In this document: positions 16,511 to 24,811 of the stretch, piece after piece
Numbering within the stretch: position 1 is the stretch's first letter
How the letters are laid out: each line of letters opens with the position of its first letter
Assembly (NCBI RefSeq): GCF_003937945.1
Contig: NZ_RSEC01000058.1
Location: 558,001-622,000 of the forward strand
Length of the DNA stretch: 64,000 bases
Direction: 5' to 3'
Source: Amycolatopsis eburnea
Lineage (GTDB): Bacteria; Actinomycetota; Actinomycetes; Mycobacteriales; Pseudonocardiaceae
Translations under genes and position numbers: made by a program
The notes under the pieces: generated by a model
What the model was told of the DNA's origin: nothing
What the model saw: only the letters and a program-made list of their open reading frames with translations
The model's database searches: none

Positions 16511-16930
16511 ATGAGGACCCGGACCCTGTCCCGGACGAGCGTGGCCGCGCACAGCCTGGCGCTGGCCACCGTGAACGCCCTGACCTTCCTGACCGGGTTG
16601 TGGCTGGCGCTGTCCCCGTTCCAGCTGGACCAACAGCTGAGCGGCGGTGGCTTCAACGGCTACTGGAACGATGTGCTCGTCGGCACGATCGTGCTGCTGT
16701 GCGGCGCCGCACAGCTGGTGGCGCCGGCGGCCGCGCACGTCTGGCGGCCGGTGCTCCCGCTCGCCGGGGCCTGGCTGATCGTGGCACCGACCGCCCTCGG
16801 CTACAACGCCGGGACTCCGGCGCCGGCGACGACCACGAGCGATGTCGCCGCCGGCGCCGTGATCCTCACGCTCTGGGCGATCGGCGTGGCCGTCCTGGGC
16901 CGGGCACTGCGCGATCGGAGCGAGCGGTGA
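16511..16930 (+). CDS. SPW-repeat membrane protein
   Basis: 139 residues from ATG 16511, with GAAAGGAG upstream. Four hydrophobic segments in two similar halves: ALTFLTGLWLALSPF with ...YWNDVLVGTIV, and LPLAGAWLIVAPTALGY with DVAAGAVILTLW. This is the SPW-repeat pattern (Ser-Pro-Trp-like turn after a membrane segment). Function unknown; often near stress genes. First gene of an operon with a universal stress protein (GTGA overlap). A paralogue is at 26841. Confidence 0.8.
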   Translation: MRTRTLSRTSVAAHSLALATVNALTFLTGLWLALSPFQLDQQLSGGGFNGYWNDVLVGTIVLLCGAAQLVAPAAAHVWRPVLPLAGAWLIVAPTALGYNAGTPAPATTTSDVAAGAVILTLWAIGVAVLGRALRDRSER

Positions 16931-17790
16931 CCACGACGGAGCCGGGGGTCATCGTTTCCGGATACGACGGCACGCCCCAGTCGCTGCGCGCGGTGTTCTG
17001 GGCCGCGGCGGAGGCCGATCGCCGGCACGGCGCGCTCGTCCTCGCTCGCGCCGTCGGGTGGAGCTGGCCGCGGGCGAGCTACCCCGAGGTGGCGCTTTTG
17101 CCGCCGAGCGGGGGAACGGACCGGCTGCGCGAGGAGGCTGAGGCGCAGACAGGGGAGGCCGTGCGGGAGATCGGCCACTCTCATCCCGACCTCGAGGTGC
17201 GGACGGTCCTGCTCGAAGACGTACCCACGCAGGCGCTGGCTCGCGTGGCCGCCCGGGCCGGAGCGGTAATGGTGGTGGTGGGCCCACCGGGGCCTGGGTC
17301 GCTGGGACGGTCGGTCTTCGGGTCGGCCACGGCGGCGCTCGCGCGGTCGTCCGGGCGCCCGCTGGTCGTCGTCAGAGGAAAGGATCCGGTCGAAGGGAGC
17401 GCGGGCCTCCCCGTGGTCGTCGGTCTCGACCCGGCAGCCGACAATTCCGCCGCCCTGGCCTTCGCGCTGGACTTCGCCCAGCGGCACGCGGTCCCGGTGC
17501 GCCTCGTCCACGCCGTGACCGGCCGGCCCCGCAGGCACGCCGGTCCGTCGGAGACGATGGTGAACGAGCTGGCGGACTGGCTGTCCGCCTACCCCGAGGT
17601 TCCCTTCGAGCACGAGCTGGTCCGGGACTTCCCCGAGCGGGCGTTGCTCGACCGCGCGAGCCAAGCCACGCTGCTCGTGGTCGGCGACAGCCGGCACAAC
17701 CCGCTCCGGCGGGTGCTGTGCGGCTCGGTGAGCCGGACCGTCCTGCACTACGCGCCGTGCCCGGTGAGCGTCGTCGGAGCCAGGACGTAG
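16927..17790 (+). CDS. Tandem universal stress protein
   Basis: 287 residues from the GTG overlapping the previous stop. Two UspA domains (about 1-145 and 155-285). The first begins VIVSGYDGTPQSLRAVFWAA and ends with the nucleotide-loop pattern VGPPGPGSLGRSVFGSAT; the second begins PVVVGLDPAADNSAALAF and ends VVGDSRHNPLRRVLCGS. Tandem USPs of this kind are induced by hypoxia and stress in actinobacteria. The operon has the tandem 11-bp box upstream. Confidence 0.85.
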   Translation: MTTTEPGVIVSGYDGTPQSLRAVFWAAAEADRRHGALVLARAVGWSWPRASYPEVALLPPSGGTDRLREEAEAQTGEAVREIGHSHPDLEVRTVLLEDVPTQALARVAARAGAVMVVVGPPGPGSLGRSVFGSATAALARSSGRPLVVVRGKDPVEGSAGLPVVVGLDPAADNSAALAFALDFAQRHAVPVRLVHAVTGRPRRHAGPSETMVNELADWLSAYPEVPFEHELVRDFPERALLDRASQATLLVVGDSRHNPLRRVLCGSVSRTVLHYAPCPVSVVGART

Positions 17791-17792
17791 CC

Positions 17793-18212
17793 GTGTTCGA
17801 CTACGTGGAAGCCATTGTCATCGCGGCTCCGGTGCCGGCGGTTCGTGAGACGCTACGGACCATCGAAGGAGAGTGGCTCGGCCGGCCTGCGCTGTCCGAT
17901 GAGCGGGCCGAGTCTTCCTGCTTGCGGCCGGCTCCGGTCCTGAACCGCAGTTCGTTCGCGCGCTACCGCTGGCTGGGGCTGCCGGTGGACGTCGCCGAGA
18001 GCGTCACGTGGAGCGTCGAGCGGTACGGGTACGACAGCACGGTGGTCCGCGCCCACGTCTGGGCGGAATTCCGAGCGGGGCTGCGCGCGCGGCTCATGGA
18101 GCTGGCCTTCGCCCGCTTGCTCGGCGGCGTCGCCCGAGACCGCGAGCACACACGTTCGCAGCTGCGCTACCTGAAGCGGATGAGCGAGGGGCTGAAACGT
18201 GGAACGCGCTGA
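17793..18212 (+). CDS. SRPBCC/START-like small protein
   Basis: 139 residues from GTG 17793. Starts VFDYVEAIVIAAPVPAVRETL, the typical first strand and helix of SRPBCC (polyketide-cyclase-like) proteins, and ends with a long helix. No catalytic residues can be named. It lies 2 nt after the universal stress gene and overlaps the next gene by 14 nt, so it belongs to the stress operon. A short remnant with a similar N-terminus lies at 47217 on the minus strand. Confidence 0.55.
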   Translation: MFDYVEAIVIAAPVPAVRETLRTIEGEWLGRPALSDERAESSCLRPAPVLNRSSFARYRWLGLPVDVAESVTWSVERYGYDSTVVRAHVWAEFRAGLRARLMELAFARLLGGVARDREHTRSQLRYLKRMSEGLKRGTR

Positions 18213-18555
18213 CGAAGAGGCGGAGGTGTCGCGGCTGCAGGGTGTCGTCGAGCTGATGTGGCGCACCGCGTCCGTGCACCGGGCCCGGGCGGCGAGGCTG
18301 GTGACGGCCGCCGAGCCGGGCGGCGAATTCCAGGCCCGCGTCGAACGCGGACTGGCGAAGGTCGCGGCCGAGCACGCGATGGCTTTCCAGGAGCTGGCGG
18401 ACGCCGCCGAAGCACGGCATACGGCGGCGGGCATGCCGGTTACGTCGCCGGAGTGGAACGCGGCGATGACGCGGTCGGTTGCGGCGCTTCGCCGGGCCGA
18501 GGCCCACCACCACCGGGCCGCGGCCGTGCCCGCACACGACGAGCCGCCTCGGTGA
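18199..18555 (+). CDS. Unnamed helical protein, paralogue of the 41324 gene
   Basis: 118 residues, all-helical, without membrane segments. Core phrases HAMAFQELADAAEAR, then P-E-W and RAEAHHHRAAA are shared with the protein encoded at 41324 (HAMAYQELAAAAEAR, PQW, RAEAHHERAAA). The spacing of His, Glu and the C-terminal HH suggests a helical bundle, perhaps ligand- or metal-binding, but this is a guess. Both genes follow a tandem 11-bp box. Family not recognised. Confidence 0.6.
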   Translation: MERADEEAEVSRLQGVVELMWRTASVHRARAARLVTAAEPGGEFQARVERGLAKVAAEHAMAFQELADAAEARHTAAGMPVTSPEWNAAMTRSVAALRRAEAHHHRAAAVPAHDEPPR

Positions 18556-18776
18556 CCATCGTGTTCGCCGCGGCGCTGGCGATGGTCGCGCTCGTCCTCG
18601 TCCCGGCACGCCACCGGTACTGGCGTCTGGCCGCGGTCCTCGGCTGGACGGCCGTCTGGCTCGACGGGCACGCCGGGCTGAACCCGGTCGATCTGACCGG
18701 TCTGGGCATCGCCGTGGGCAGCCTGGTCGTCGTGCTGGTGCGGCAGCAGCGGACGCGGTCCGGCGAGGGCGGCTGA
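18552..18776 (+). CDS. Small two-helix membrane protein
   Basis: 74 residues from a GTG overlapping the previous stop (GTGA). Hydrophobic segments VTIVFAAALAMVALVLVP and LTGLGIAVGSLVVVLV with a short loop (WLDGHAGLNPV). No family recognised. Last gene of the stress operon that starts at 16511. Confidence 0.5.
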   Translation: MTIVFAAALAMVALVLVPARHRYWRLAAVLGWTAVWLDGHAGLNPVDLTGLGIAVGSLVVVLVRQQRTRSGEGG

Positions 18777-18785
18777 GCGGGCGGA

Positions 18786-18807
18786 ATCGCAAGGTAATCG
18801 TCAGGTG
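18786..18807 (+). promoter_or_regulatory. Tandem 11-bp activator box before the broken DUF4440 gene
   Basis: ATCGCAAGGTA / ATCGTCAGGTG with an AACGCT hexamer (18827-18832) at the standard distance. The predicted start near 18839 places the true gene start at GTG 18877 rather than 18805. Confidence 0.65.
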
Positions 18808-18876
18808 CAACTGTTCACGGATGCGGAACGCTGGCAGTGGCACCGGCGACCGCCGGACCGTGGTGGACGACGGCCG

Positions 18877-19238
18877 GTGGCGCACGAAGAGCTGATCGAC
18901 CTGGAACAGCAAGGCTGGCAGGCGCTCATGGCGACGCCTGCGGCTGCACGGAAGTTCTATGAGAACGTCTTCGATGAGCGGAAAGTCGTGCTGCTGTCCG
19001 ACCTGCCGCCGATCCGGACCCGCGACGAGGCGCTCGACGCGTTGTGCGGTCCGGTCTGAGAAGAGTTCCGGTTGCACGGCCTGCGTTGCGTCCAGCTCAG
19101 CAAGGGCACCGGAGTGGTCCGCTACAGCATCGCGGCGGCGCGCTCGGCGCTGCCGTACTCGGCGCAGGTGAGCAGCGTCTACGCGCGCGCCGGCCGGGCG
19201 GCTGGATGCTCACCTTCCACCAGCGGACCCGCCGGTGA
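18877..19238 (+). pseudogene. DUF4440/SnoaL-like (NTF2 fold) gene, interrupted
   Basis: The frame from GTG 18877 reads VAHEELIDLEQQGWQALM and VFDERKVVLLSDLPPI, then meets an in-frame TGA at 19057-19059. After the stop the same frame continues with family-like sequence (EEFRLHGLRCVQLSKGTGVV, YSIAAARSALPYSAQ, VSSVYARAG) until about 19195-19203, where the ending switches frame to GWMLTFHQRTRR and stops at 19238. Intact DUF4440 proteins run through both points (SSVY-R-x-GW-L-HQ-TPR). So one nonsense change and one frameshift separate it from an intact gene. Sequence error is possible. Confidence 0.7.
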
Positions 19239-19241
19239 GCC

Positions 19242-19276
19242 GTGCGGCCGCCACCGGCGCGTGGCGGCGGCCGCAC
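19242..19276. terminator. Hairpin between convergent genes
   Basis: Perfect 11-bp stem GTGCGGCCGCC (19242-19252) / GGCGGCCGCAC (19266-19276) with a 13-nt loop, between the broken DUF4440 gene and the end of proX. Suits a bidirectional terminator; no clear T-run. Confidence 0.6.
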
Positions 19277-19281
19277 GAGTA

Positions 19282-20187
19282 TCAGAGGCCGGTGAAGGCC
19301 TGGTCGACGAACGCCTTGTTCCGGTCGATCCACTTCTGGGCGGCGGCCTTCTCCTGACCCTTGGGCGCCTGCTGGATCAGGTCCTCCAACGAGCCGAGCT
19401 GCTCGTCGGTGAGCTTCAGCCCCTTGGCGACCTTGGCCAGGGCCGGGAAGTCGGTCCCGAAGCTCTTGCGGCCGATGGCGTGCAGCTGCTCGCCCTTGCC
19501 CATCGCGCCCTCGGGGTCCTTCAGGTCCTTGAGCGGGTAGCGCGAGTACGCCCAATGCGGGTGCCACAGCGTCACCACGATCGGCTTCTTGTCCTTGATG
19601 GACGAATCGAGCGCGGCGAGCATCGCCGTCGTCGACGAGTTCTGCAGCGTGATCGTGCCGTCGAGGCCATACTTGGGGATCGTGGTCTTCTCGACGATCC
19701 CGGTTTCGCCCGCGCTGGCCTCGATGCCGGTGATCTTGCCGCCGAAGTCGGCGGCGTGCGCCTTGAGGTCGGCGATGCTGTCGACGCCCTGGACGTAGTC
19801 GGGCACCGCGAGGTTCAGGGTCGCGTTGTCGTACCAGGTGCCGAGGTCTTCGAGCTGGCTGGAGTACTGCTTCCAGTACTGCTCGTGCGTGGCCGGGAGC
19901 CAGGCGTCGAGGAACAGGTCGACGTCGCCCTTGGCCAGGCCGGCGTAGATCGGGCCGACGTCCAGCAGCTGGGTCTTGACCTGGTAGCCCTTGCTTTCCA
20001 GCACGGCATGGTAGAGGTTCGTCAGCGCGACGTCCTCGTCCCAGTTGATGTAGCCGATGGTGACCGACTTCGAGCCCTGGTCGTTACCCGACTGCGCTTC
20101 GCGGCCACCGCAGGCGGTGAGCGCCAGCGCCGACAGCACCGCGGTCCCGAGGGCGGCGATCCGGCGGATCTTCGGAGTTTTCCGCAC
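19282..20187 (-). CDS. proX: Glycine betaine/proline ABC transporter substrate-binding lipoprotein
   Basis: 301 residues from GTG 20185-20187 with GAAAGGAAG upstream. Lipobox LTACGG at about 27. OpuAC-type fold: VTIGYINWDEDVALTNLY, LFLDAWLPATHEQYW, NLAVPDYVQGV, VTLWHPHWAYSRYPL; the Trp residues in these segments would form the aromatic box for the quaternary amine. Third gene of a minus-strand ATPase-permease-binding protein operon. Confidence 0.88.
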   Translation of the reverse strand: MRKTPKIRRIAALGTAVLSALALTACGGREAQSGNDQGSKSVTIGYINWDEDVALTNLYHAVLESKGYQVKTQLLDVGPIYAGLAKGDVDLFLDAWLPATHEQYWKQYSSQLEDLGTWYDNATLNLAVPDYVQGVDSIADLKAHAADFGGKITGIEASAGETGIVEKTTIPKYGLDGTITLQNSSTTAMLAALDSSIKDKKPIVVTLWHPHWAYSRYPLKDLKDPEGAMGKGEQLHAIGRKSFGTDFPALAKVAKGLKLTDEQLGSLEDLIQQAPKGQEKAAAQKWIDRNKAFVDQAFTGL

Positions 20188-20201
20188 GTTTCTTCCTTTC
20201 T

Positions 20202-21050
20202 CTAGCGGTCTTTTCGTTCCGGCGGCGCGCTGCTGAGCCGGTCGAGGTAGATCGCCAGGACGACCACGCCGAGGCCGGCCTCGAAGCCGGAGCCGAGTTT
20301 CAGGCTGGTGACCGCGGCGTAGACCTCGGCGCCGAGACCTGGCGCGCCGACCATGCCGGAGATCACGACCATCGACAGCGACAGCATGATGATCTGGTTG
20401 ACCCCGGCCAGGATCGTCGGCAGCGCCAAGGGAAGCTGGATCTCGGTCAGGATCTTCCGCGGTGGCGAACCGAACGCCTCGCCGGCCTCGACCATCTCCG
20501 GGTCCACCTGGCGGATGCCCAGTTCGGTCAGCCGCACTCCGGGCGGCAACGCGAACACCACGGTCGCGACGACGCCGGGGACCGGGCCGATCGAGAAGAA
20601 GAAGATTACCGGGATCAGGTAGACGAACGCCGGGAGTGTCTGCATGAAGTCCAGCACTGGCCGCACGACCCGGCTCACGGTCGCGTTGCGCGCGGCCAGG
20701 ATCCCGATCGGCACGGCGATCGCCACGGCCACGACGCCGGCGACGAGCACCTGGGCGAGCGTCTCCATGGCGGACGGGAAGCGGTCCAGGCTGTCGATGA
20801 GGGCGAAGCCGACCGCCGACCCCACGCCGAAGCGCCAGCCTCTTTGCCACCAGCCGAGTGCGGCGAACAGCACGATCAGCACTGGCGCCGGTGGCGCTTG
20901 CAGGGCGTCGGAGAGCCCTTCGACGACGCCCTTGATGATGGTGTCGATCGCGTCGAAGAACGGACCGATGTTGTTCTGGAGCCAGTCGACGACGGCTTGG
21001 AACCCGTCGCCGACCGGAATTCGCGGCACTTGCCAGGCGGTTTCACGCAC
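20202..21050 (-). CDS. proW: Glycine betaine/proline ABC transporter permease
   Basis: 282 residues, OpuAB/ProW type: about six membrane segments, FMQTLPAFVYLIPVIFFFSIG and the EAA loop QVDPEMVEAGEAFGSPPRKI. The start overlaps the end of the ATPase gene by 8 nt. Works with ProV and ProX to import betaine-type compatible solutes. Confidence 0.88.
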   Translation of the reverse strand: MRETAWQVPRIPVGDGFQAVVDWLQNNIGPFFDAIDTIIKGVVEGLSDALQAPPAPVLIVLFAALGWWQRGWRFGVGSAVGFALIDSLDRFPSAMETLAQVLVAGVVAVAIAVPIGILAARNATVSRVVRPVLDFMQTLPAFVYLIPVIFFFSIGPVPGVVATVVFALPPGVRLTELGIRQVDPEMVEAGEAFGSPPRKILTEIQLPLALPTILAGVNQIIMLSLSMVVISGMVGAPGLGAEVYAAVTSLKLGSGFEAGLGVVVLAIYLDRLSSAPPERKDR

Positions 21051-22287
21051 CTGAGCTCACCTCCGGCTTGCCGGCCAGCGCTTCCAGTACCGAGCTGCCC
21101 GTCACGGCGCCGAGTAGCCGGCGACGTTCGTCGACCACCGCGATCGGGCGCCCCGCGGCTGCATCCGAGAAGAGTTCGGAGATCGGTGTGCCGGGCGGGA
21201 CTTCGGGAAAGCCGTTGCTCACCGCGGTCGTGACGGTGTTCGCGCCGCGGGCAGCGGCGGCGACGGCGTCGGCCATGGTGACGATACCGACGAGGCCGCC
21301 GTCGGGGTCGACGGCGAACATCTCGGTGACCTCGAGCTTGCGCATGGTGTGGATCGAGGCACGAGGGCCGGACGACGTCGCCAGCGTCTTGCCCGGCGGG
21401 CGCATCACTGAACCTGCGGTGAGCACGCGGGACCGGTCGACGTCCCGCACGAACCGGGCGATGTGCTCGTCGGCGGGCGTGGTGAGGATCTCGTCGGCCG
21501 TGCCGAGCTGGACGATGCGGCCGTCGCGCATTATCGCGATCCGGTCGCCGAGGCGCATGGCTTCGTTCAGGTCGTGGGTGATGAACACGATCGTCTTGCC
21601 GAGCGTGGCCTGCAGCTGCAGGAGCTGGTCCTGCATTTCCTTGCGGATCAACGGGTCCAGCGCGCTGAACGCCTCGTCCATCAGCAGGATGTCGGTGTCG
21701 GCGGCCAGTGCGCGGGCAAGGCCGACGCGCTGGCGCATACCGCCGGAAAGCTGCTTCGGCAGGCGGTCGCCCCAGCCGTCCAAGCCCACGAGCCGCAACG
21801 CCTCTTCGGCGCGCTGGGTGCGTTCGTCGCGAGCCACGCCTTGCACACGCAGTCCGTAGGCGGTGTTCTCGAGCACCGTTCGGTGCGGGAAGAGAGCGAA
21901 GTGCTGGAACACCATGCTCATCCGCTTGCTGCGCAGCTGCCGGACGTCGCTCTTGGACAGTGCGGTGAGGTCCTGGCCGTCCACGAGCACGCGTCCCGCG
22001 GTGGCCGGCAACAGGCCGTTGAGCATCCGCAGCAGCGTCGATTTCCCCGAGCCGGACAGGCCCATCACGACGAAGATCTCGCCGTCGCGGACCTCGAACG
22101 AGGCGTCAACGACGGCGGCGGTGGCGCCGTCCAGCTCATCGCGTGGCGTGCCGCTCTCGAGGCGGCGGACGGCTTCTTGGGCGCGCCTGCCGAACACCTT
22201 GTACAGCTTCTCGGCTCTGACTGTCGGCAATGGACTCCCGACTTTCCTTGAGGGAACGGAACACGGGGCAACGTTGACCAGCGGCAT
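21043..22287 (-). CDS. proV: Glycine betaine/proline ABC transporter ATPase with CBS domains
   Basis: About 395-414 residues. Walker A GLSGSGKST, Q-loop VFQHFALFPHR, signature LSGGMRQR, Walker B ILLMDEAFSALDP, H-loop THDLNEA, then two CBS-like segments near the C-terminus (MFAVDPDGGLVGIVTMADAV and GRPIAVVDERRRLLGAVTG) that in this family sense ionic strength. Two starts are possible: ATG 22287, which lies exactly 2 nt after a TTGC-N5-GCAA palindrome and would be leaderless, or TTG 22230 with GGGAG upstream. I favour the ATG because three other genes or leaders show the same palindrome-start spacing. Confidence 0.85.
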   Translation of the reverse strand: MPLVNVAPCSVPSRKVGSPLPTVRAEKLYKVFGRRAQEAVRRLESGTPRDELDGATAAVVDASFEVRDGEIFVVMGLSGSGKSTLLRMLNGLLPATAGRVLVDGQDLTALSKSDVRQLRSKRMSMVFQHFALFPHRTVLENTAYGLRVQGVARDERTQRAEEALRLVGLDGWGDRLPKQLSGGMRQRVGLARALAADTDILLMDEAFSALDPLIRKEMQDQLLQLQATLGKTIVFITHDLNEAMRLGDRIAIMRDGRIVQLGTADEILTTPADEHIARFVRDVDRSRVLTAGSVMRPPGKTLATSSGPRASIHTMRKLEVTEMFAVDPDGGLVGIVTMADAVAAAARGANTVTTAVSNGFPEVPPGTPISELFSDAAAGRPIAVVDERRRLLGAVTGSSVLEALAGKPEVSSGA

Positions 22288-22289
22288 CA

Positions 22290-22302
22290 TTGCACATGGC
22301 AA
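22290..22302 (-). promoter_or_regulatory. TTGC-N5-GCAA palindrome at the proV start
   Basis: Reads TTGCCATGTGCAA on the minus strand, followed by two bases and ATG (22287). One of four full palindromes in the window with this exact spacing. It would overlap the -10 region of a leaderless transcript, so a bound regulator should repress. It also lies about 112 nt upstream of the divergent K+ channel gene. Confidence 0.6.
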
Positions 22303-22413
22303 TATTTACTCAATCTCAGGTTGAAGCGATTACAGTCCGGTAAAGTCCGTTGTGTCCGGGTCGTCGATGTGTTCGGCTGGCGAGATTCACGACCGTGCCG
22401 GTGAAGGGGATGG

Positions 22414-23448
22414 ATGACGTTCTTCCTGTCTCGGCTGCTCGCTCGCTGGGTGTTCACGCGAGGCTGGCTGTTGCCGGTGACTGTTGTCGTGGTCGTGTTC
22501 GCGACGAGCTGGCCGCTGATGGCGCTCGCCGAACCGGCGGGCAGCGACTTGGTGAGTCCGGGCAACTACTGGTGGTACTTCGTCGTGACGGCCGCCACTG
22601 TCGGCTACGGCGACTACTCGCCTGTGACAACCGCGGGGCACTTCGTCGGCGGCTACGTCATCATCGGTGGGATCGCGACCCTCACGACGGTGTTCACCCG
22701 GCTCGCCACCGCGCTGGAGCAAGCGAAAGGACGTCGGATGCAGGGGACGGAACCGGTGCGCGCGACCGGGCACACGGTGCTGATCGGCTACACGGCCGGC
22801 CGGACCGAGCGGATCGTGGCCCAGCTCCTGGCCGACGACGTGACCGGGCTCGTCCTCTGCACGGGCGAGGAGGTGCCGGTGCACCCGATGCCCGGGGAAC
22901 CGGTGGACTTCGTCCGGGGCGACCCGACGGCGGCCGACGTGCTGGCGCGGGCGGCCGTGCACCGGGCGGCGACCGTGCTGGTGGACATGGCCGACGACAA
23001 CGAAGCACTGGCCGTCGCGGTCACCGTCGACCACGCGAACCCCTCGGCGCACGTCGTGGTGGCGTTGCGGGACATGGAACGTGCCGAACTGGTCCGGTAC
23101 GTCGACCCGAAGATCAAGTGCGTGCAGTGGCACACCCCGCGGATGGTCACCGAAGAGCTGACTTCACCCGGGATTGCGGACGTCTACGCCGAGCTGATGA
23201 CCGCCGGTGGCGCGAGCACGTACTCCGTGGCGCTGCCGGAGTCGCTCGGCGCCCTGCGGACCGAGCGGTGCCGGGTCGCGCTCGGCCGGGCGTTCGGCGC
23301 TACGATCCTGGCCGCTCGCGCGGCCGACGGGCTCGTGGTCAATCCCGGCTGGGACGGCGAGGTGCCTGCCGGTGCGGTGCTGTACTACGTCGGCCCGCGG
23401 CGGCTCACCGAAGCCGAGGTCACAGCGGAGTTGCGCGCGTCACGCTGA
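22414..23448 (+). CDS. Two-helix potassium channel with TrkA-N/RCK domain
   Basis: 344 residues. Membrane segments at about 18-36 and 75-95 flank a pore loop with the K+ selectivity filter TVGYGD (62-67). From about 115 a Rossmann-like RCK domain follows (HTVLIGYTAGRTERIVAQLL, VRGDPTAADVLARAAVH), then a C-terminal RCK/TrkA-C-like part. The Rossmann motif is unusual (GYTAGRTE rather than GxGxxG). It would conduct K+ under ligand gating. It stands between the betaine importer and the antiporter, fitting an osmotic-ionic homeostasis cluster. Confidence 0.85.
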   Translation: MTFFLSRLLARWVFTRGWLLPVTVVVVVFATSWPLMALAEPAGSDLVSPGNYWWYFVVTAATVGYGDYSPVTTAGHFVGGYVIIGGIATLTTVFTRLATALEQAKGRRMQGTEPVRATGHTVLIGYTAGRTERIVAQLLADDVTGLVLCTGEEVPVHPMPGEPVDFVRGDPTAADVLARAAVHRAATVLVDMADDNEALAVAVTVDHANPSAHVVVALRDMERAELVRYVDPKIKCVQWHTPRMVTEELTSPGIADVYAELMTAGGASTYSVALPESLGALRTERCRVALGRAFGATILAARAADGLVVNPGWDGEVPAGAVLYYVGPRRLTEAEVTAELRASR

Positions 23449-23464
23449 GGGATCCCGGTTTGCC

Positions 23465-23519
23465 CCACGCGGGTCTTTGCGGCATCTTTACGCGTGGAGT
23501 GCCGGGAAGTCTGGTCGGC
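23465..23519 (+). promoter_or_regulatory. Putative structured RNA leader, copy B
   Basis: A 7-bp stem CCACGCG (23465-23471) / CGCGTGG (23491-23497) with a 19-nt loop, merging into GAGTGCCGGGAAG then TCTGGTCGGC (23497-23519). The core differs from the copy at 12217-12239 by a single C/T, whereas the stem sequence differs but stays paired. It lies 47 nt before the antiporter start codon, where a metabolite- or ion-sensing leader would sit. Family not identified. Confidence 0.7.
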
Positions 23520-23566
23520 CCTTCGTCCGGTGCGGGCGGAGGTGGCGACTCGAGGACGGAATTTTC

Positions 23567-24772
23567 ATGGCGCTCGTACTGGCGTTCGGCGTCGTCCTGC
23601 TCATCAGTGTGTCCCTCTCCGGCGTTGCCGCGAGAACGGTGCTGTCGACGGCCTTGCTCTTCCTGCTCGCCGGCGCCCTGATCGGTCAGGGCGGCTTCGG
23701 TCTGGCGAAGATCGCGCCGCACGACCCGCTGGTCACCGCGTTGGCCGATATCGCGCTCTTCACGGTGTTGTTCACCGACGGGCAGCGCGCGAACGTGCGC
23801 GCTTTGAAGGAAGGCTGGCGGCTGTCCGGCCGGGCCCTCGGGCTGGGGATGCCGCTGACGATGGTCGGCATCGCGGTACCGGCGCACTTCCTGGTCGGTC
23901 TGGACTGGCCGACGGCGTTGCTGCTCGGGGCGATCCTCTCGCCGACCGACCCGGTGTTCGCGGCCGCGATCGTCGGTCGCGACGACGTCCCGCTGCGATT
24001 GCGGCGGCTGCTCAACGTCGAGTCCGGCCTCAACGACGGGCTCGCGCTGCCGTTCGTGCTGATCTTCCTGGCCACCGCTGCGCACGCCGACTCCGACCTG
24101 GGCACGGTCGGCATCGAGCTGGTGCTCGGCCTGGTCCTGGGTATCGCGATCCCGGCCCTGGTCACCTTGGCGTGGCGGTTGAAGGTGCTGACCGCCGAGC
24201 CGCGGCTGCAGGCGCTCGGTCCGCTCGCGATCGCGGTGATGCTCTACGCCGCCTGCCACCTGACCCACGCCAACCCCTACCTGGCCGCCTTCGCTGCCGG
24301 GTCGACGCTGGCCACGATGGACAAGATGGCCGCCGAGCACTTCGAACCGCTCGGCGGCCTGCTCTCGGAGATCACGAAGTTCGCCGCGCTGCTGGTCTTC
24401 GGTGCGCTGGTCACCCCCGAGCGGCTCGGCCACCTGAGCGTGGGTGGCTGGGTACTGGCCGTGCTCGCGATCATCCTGGTCCGCCCGGCCGCGATGCTGC
24501 TGTCGCTGCTGCGGACGAAGATGTCCGGCCGCGAACGCGCCGCGGCCGCGTGGTTCGGGCCGAAGGGGTTCGCGTCGGTGGTATACGGGCTGCTGGCCCT
24601 GCAGTCCGGCATCCCGGACGCCGAGCTGGTGTTCGACCTGGTCACCGTCACGATCGCGCTGTCGATCGTGCTGCATTCCTCGACCGACGTCCCGGTGGCG
24701 AAGGCACTGAGCTTCGAGCCGCCGGACAACCTGCCGACCGGCCGTCAAGAAATCGACAGGAGGACCGGATAG
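23567..24772 (+). CDS. Cation/proton antiporter (CPA1 family)
   Basis: 401 residues from ATG 23567. Around twelve membrane segments. Hallmarks of the Na+(K+)/H+ exchanger family are SPTDPVFAAAIVGRDDVP (the acidic Asp of the ion site) and LNVESGLNDGLALPFVLIF, with FGPKGFASVVYGLLAL near the end. It would exchange monovalent cations for protons. Preceded by the conserved RNA-like leader (23465-23519), which suggests that expression answers to an ion or small ligand. Confidence 0.9.
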   Translation: MALVLAFGVVLLISVSLSGVAARTVLSTALLFLLAGALIGQGGFGLAKIAPHDPLVTALADIALFTVLFTDGQRANVRALKEGWRLSGRALGLGMPLTMVGIAVPAHFLVGLDWPTALLLGAILSPTDPVFAAAIVGRDDVPLRLRRLLNVESGLNDGLALPFVLIFLATAAHADSDLGTVGIELVLGLVLGIAIPALVTLAWRLKVLTAEPRLQALGPLAIAVMLYAACHLTHANPYLAAFAAGSTLATMDKMAAEHFEPLGGLLSEITKFAALLVFGALVTPERLGHLSVGGWVLAVLAIILVRPAAMLLSLLRTKMSGRERAAAAWFGPKGFASVVYGLLALQSGIPDAELVFDLVTVTIALSIVLHSSTDVPVAKALSFEPPDNLPTGRQEIDRRTG

Positions 24773-24811
24773 TGCGCCACGAACCAGCCCGAAGGGTCGT
24801 ACGCTGGGCTG

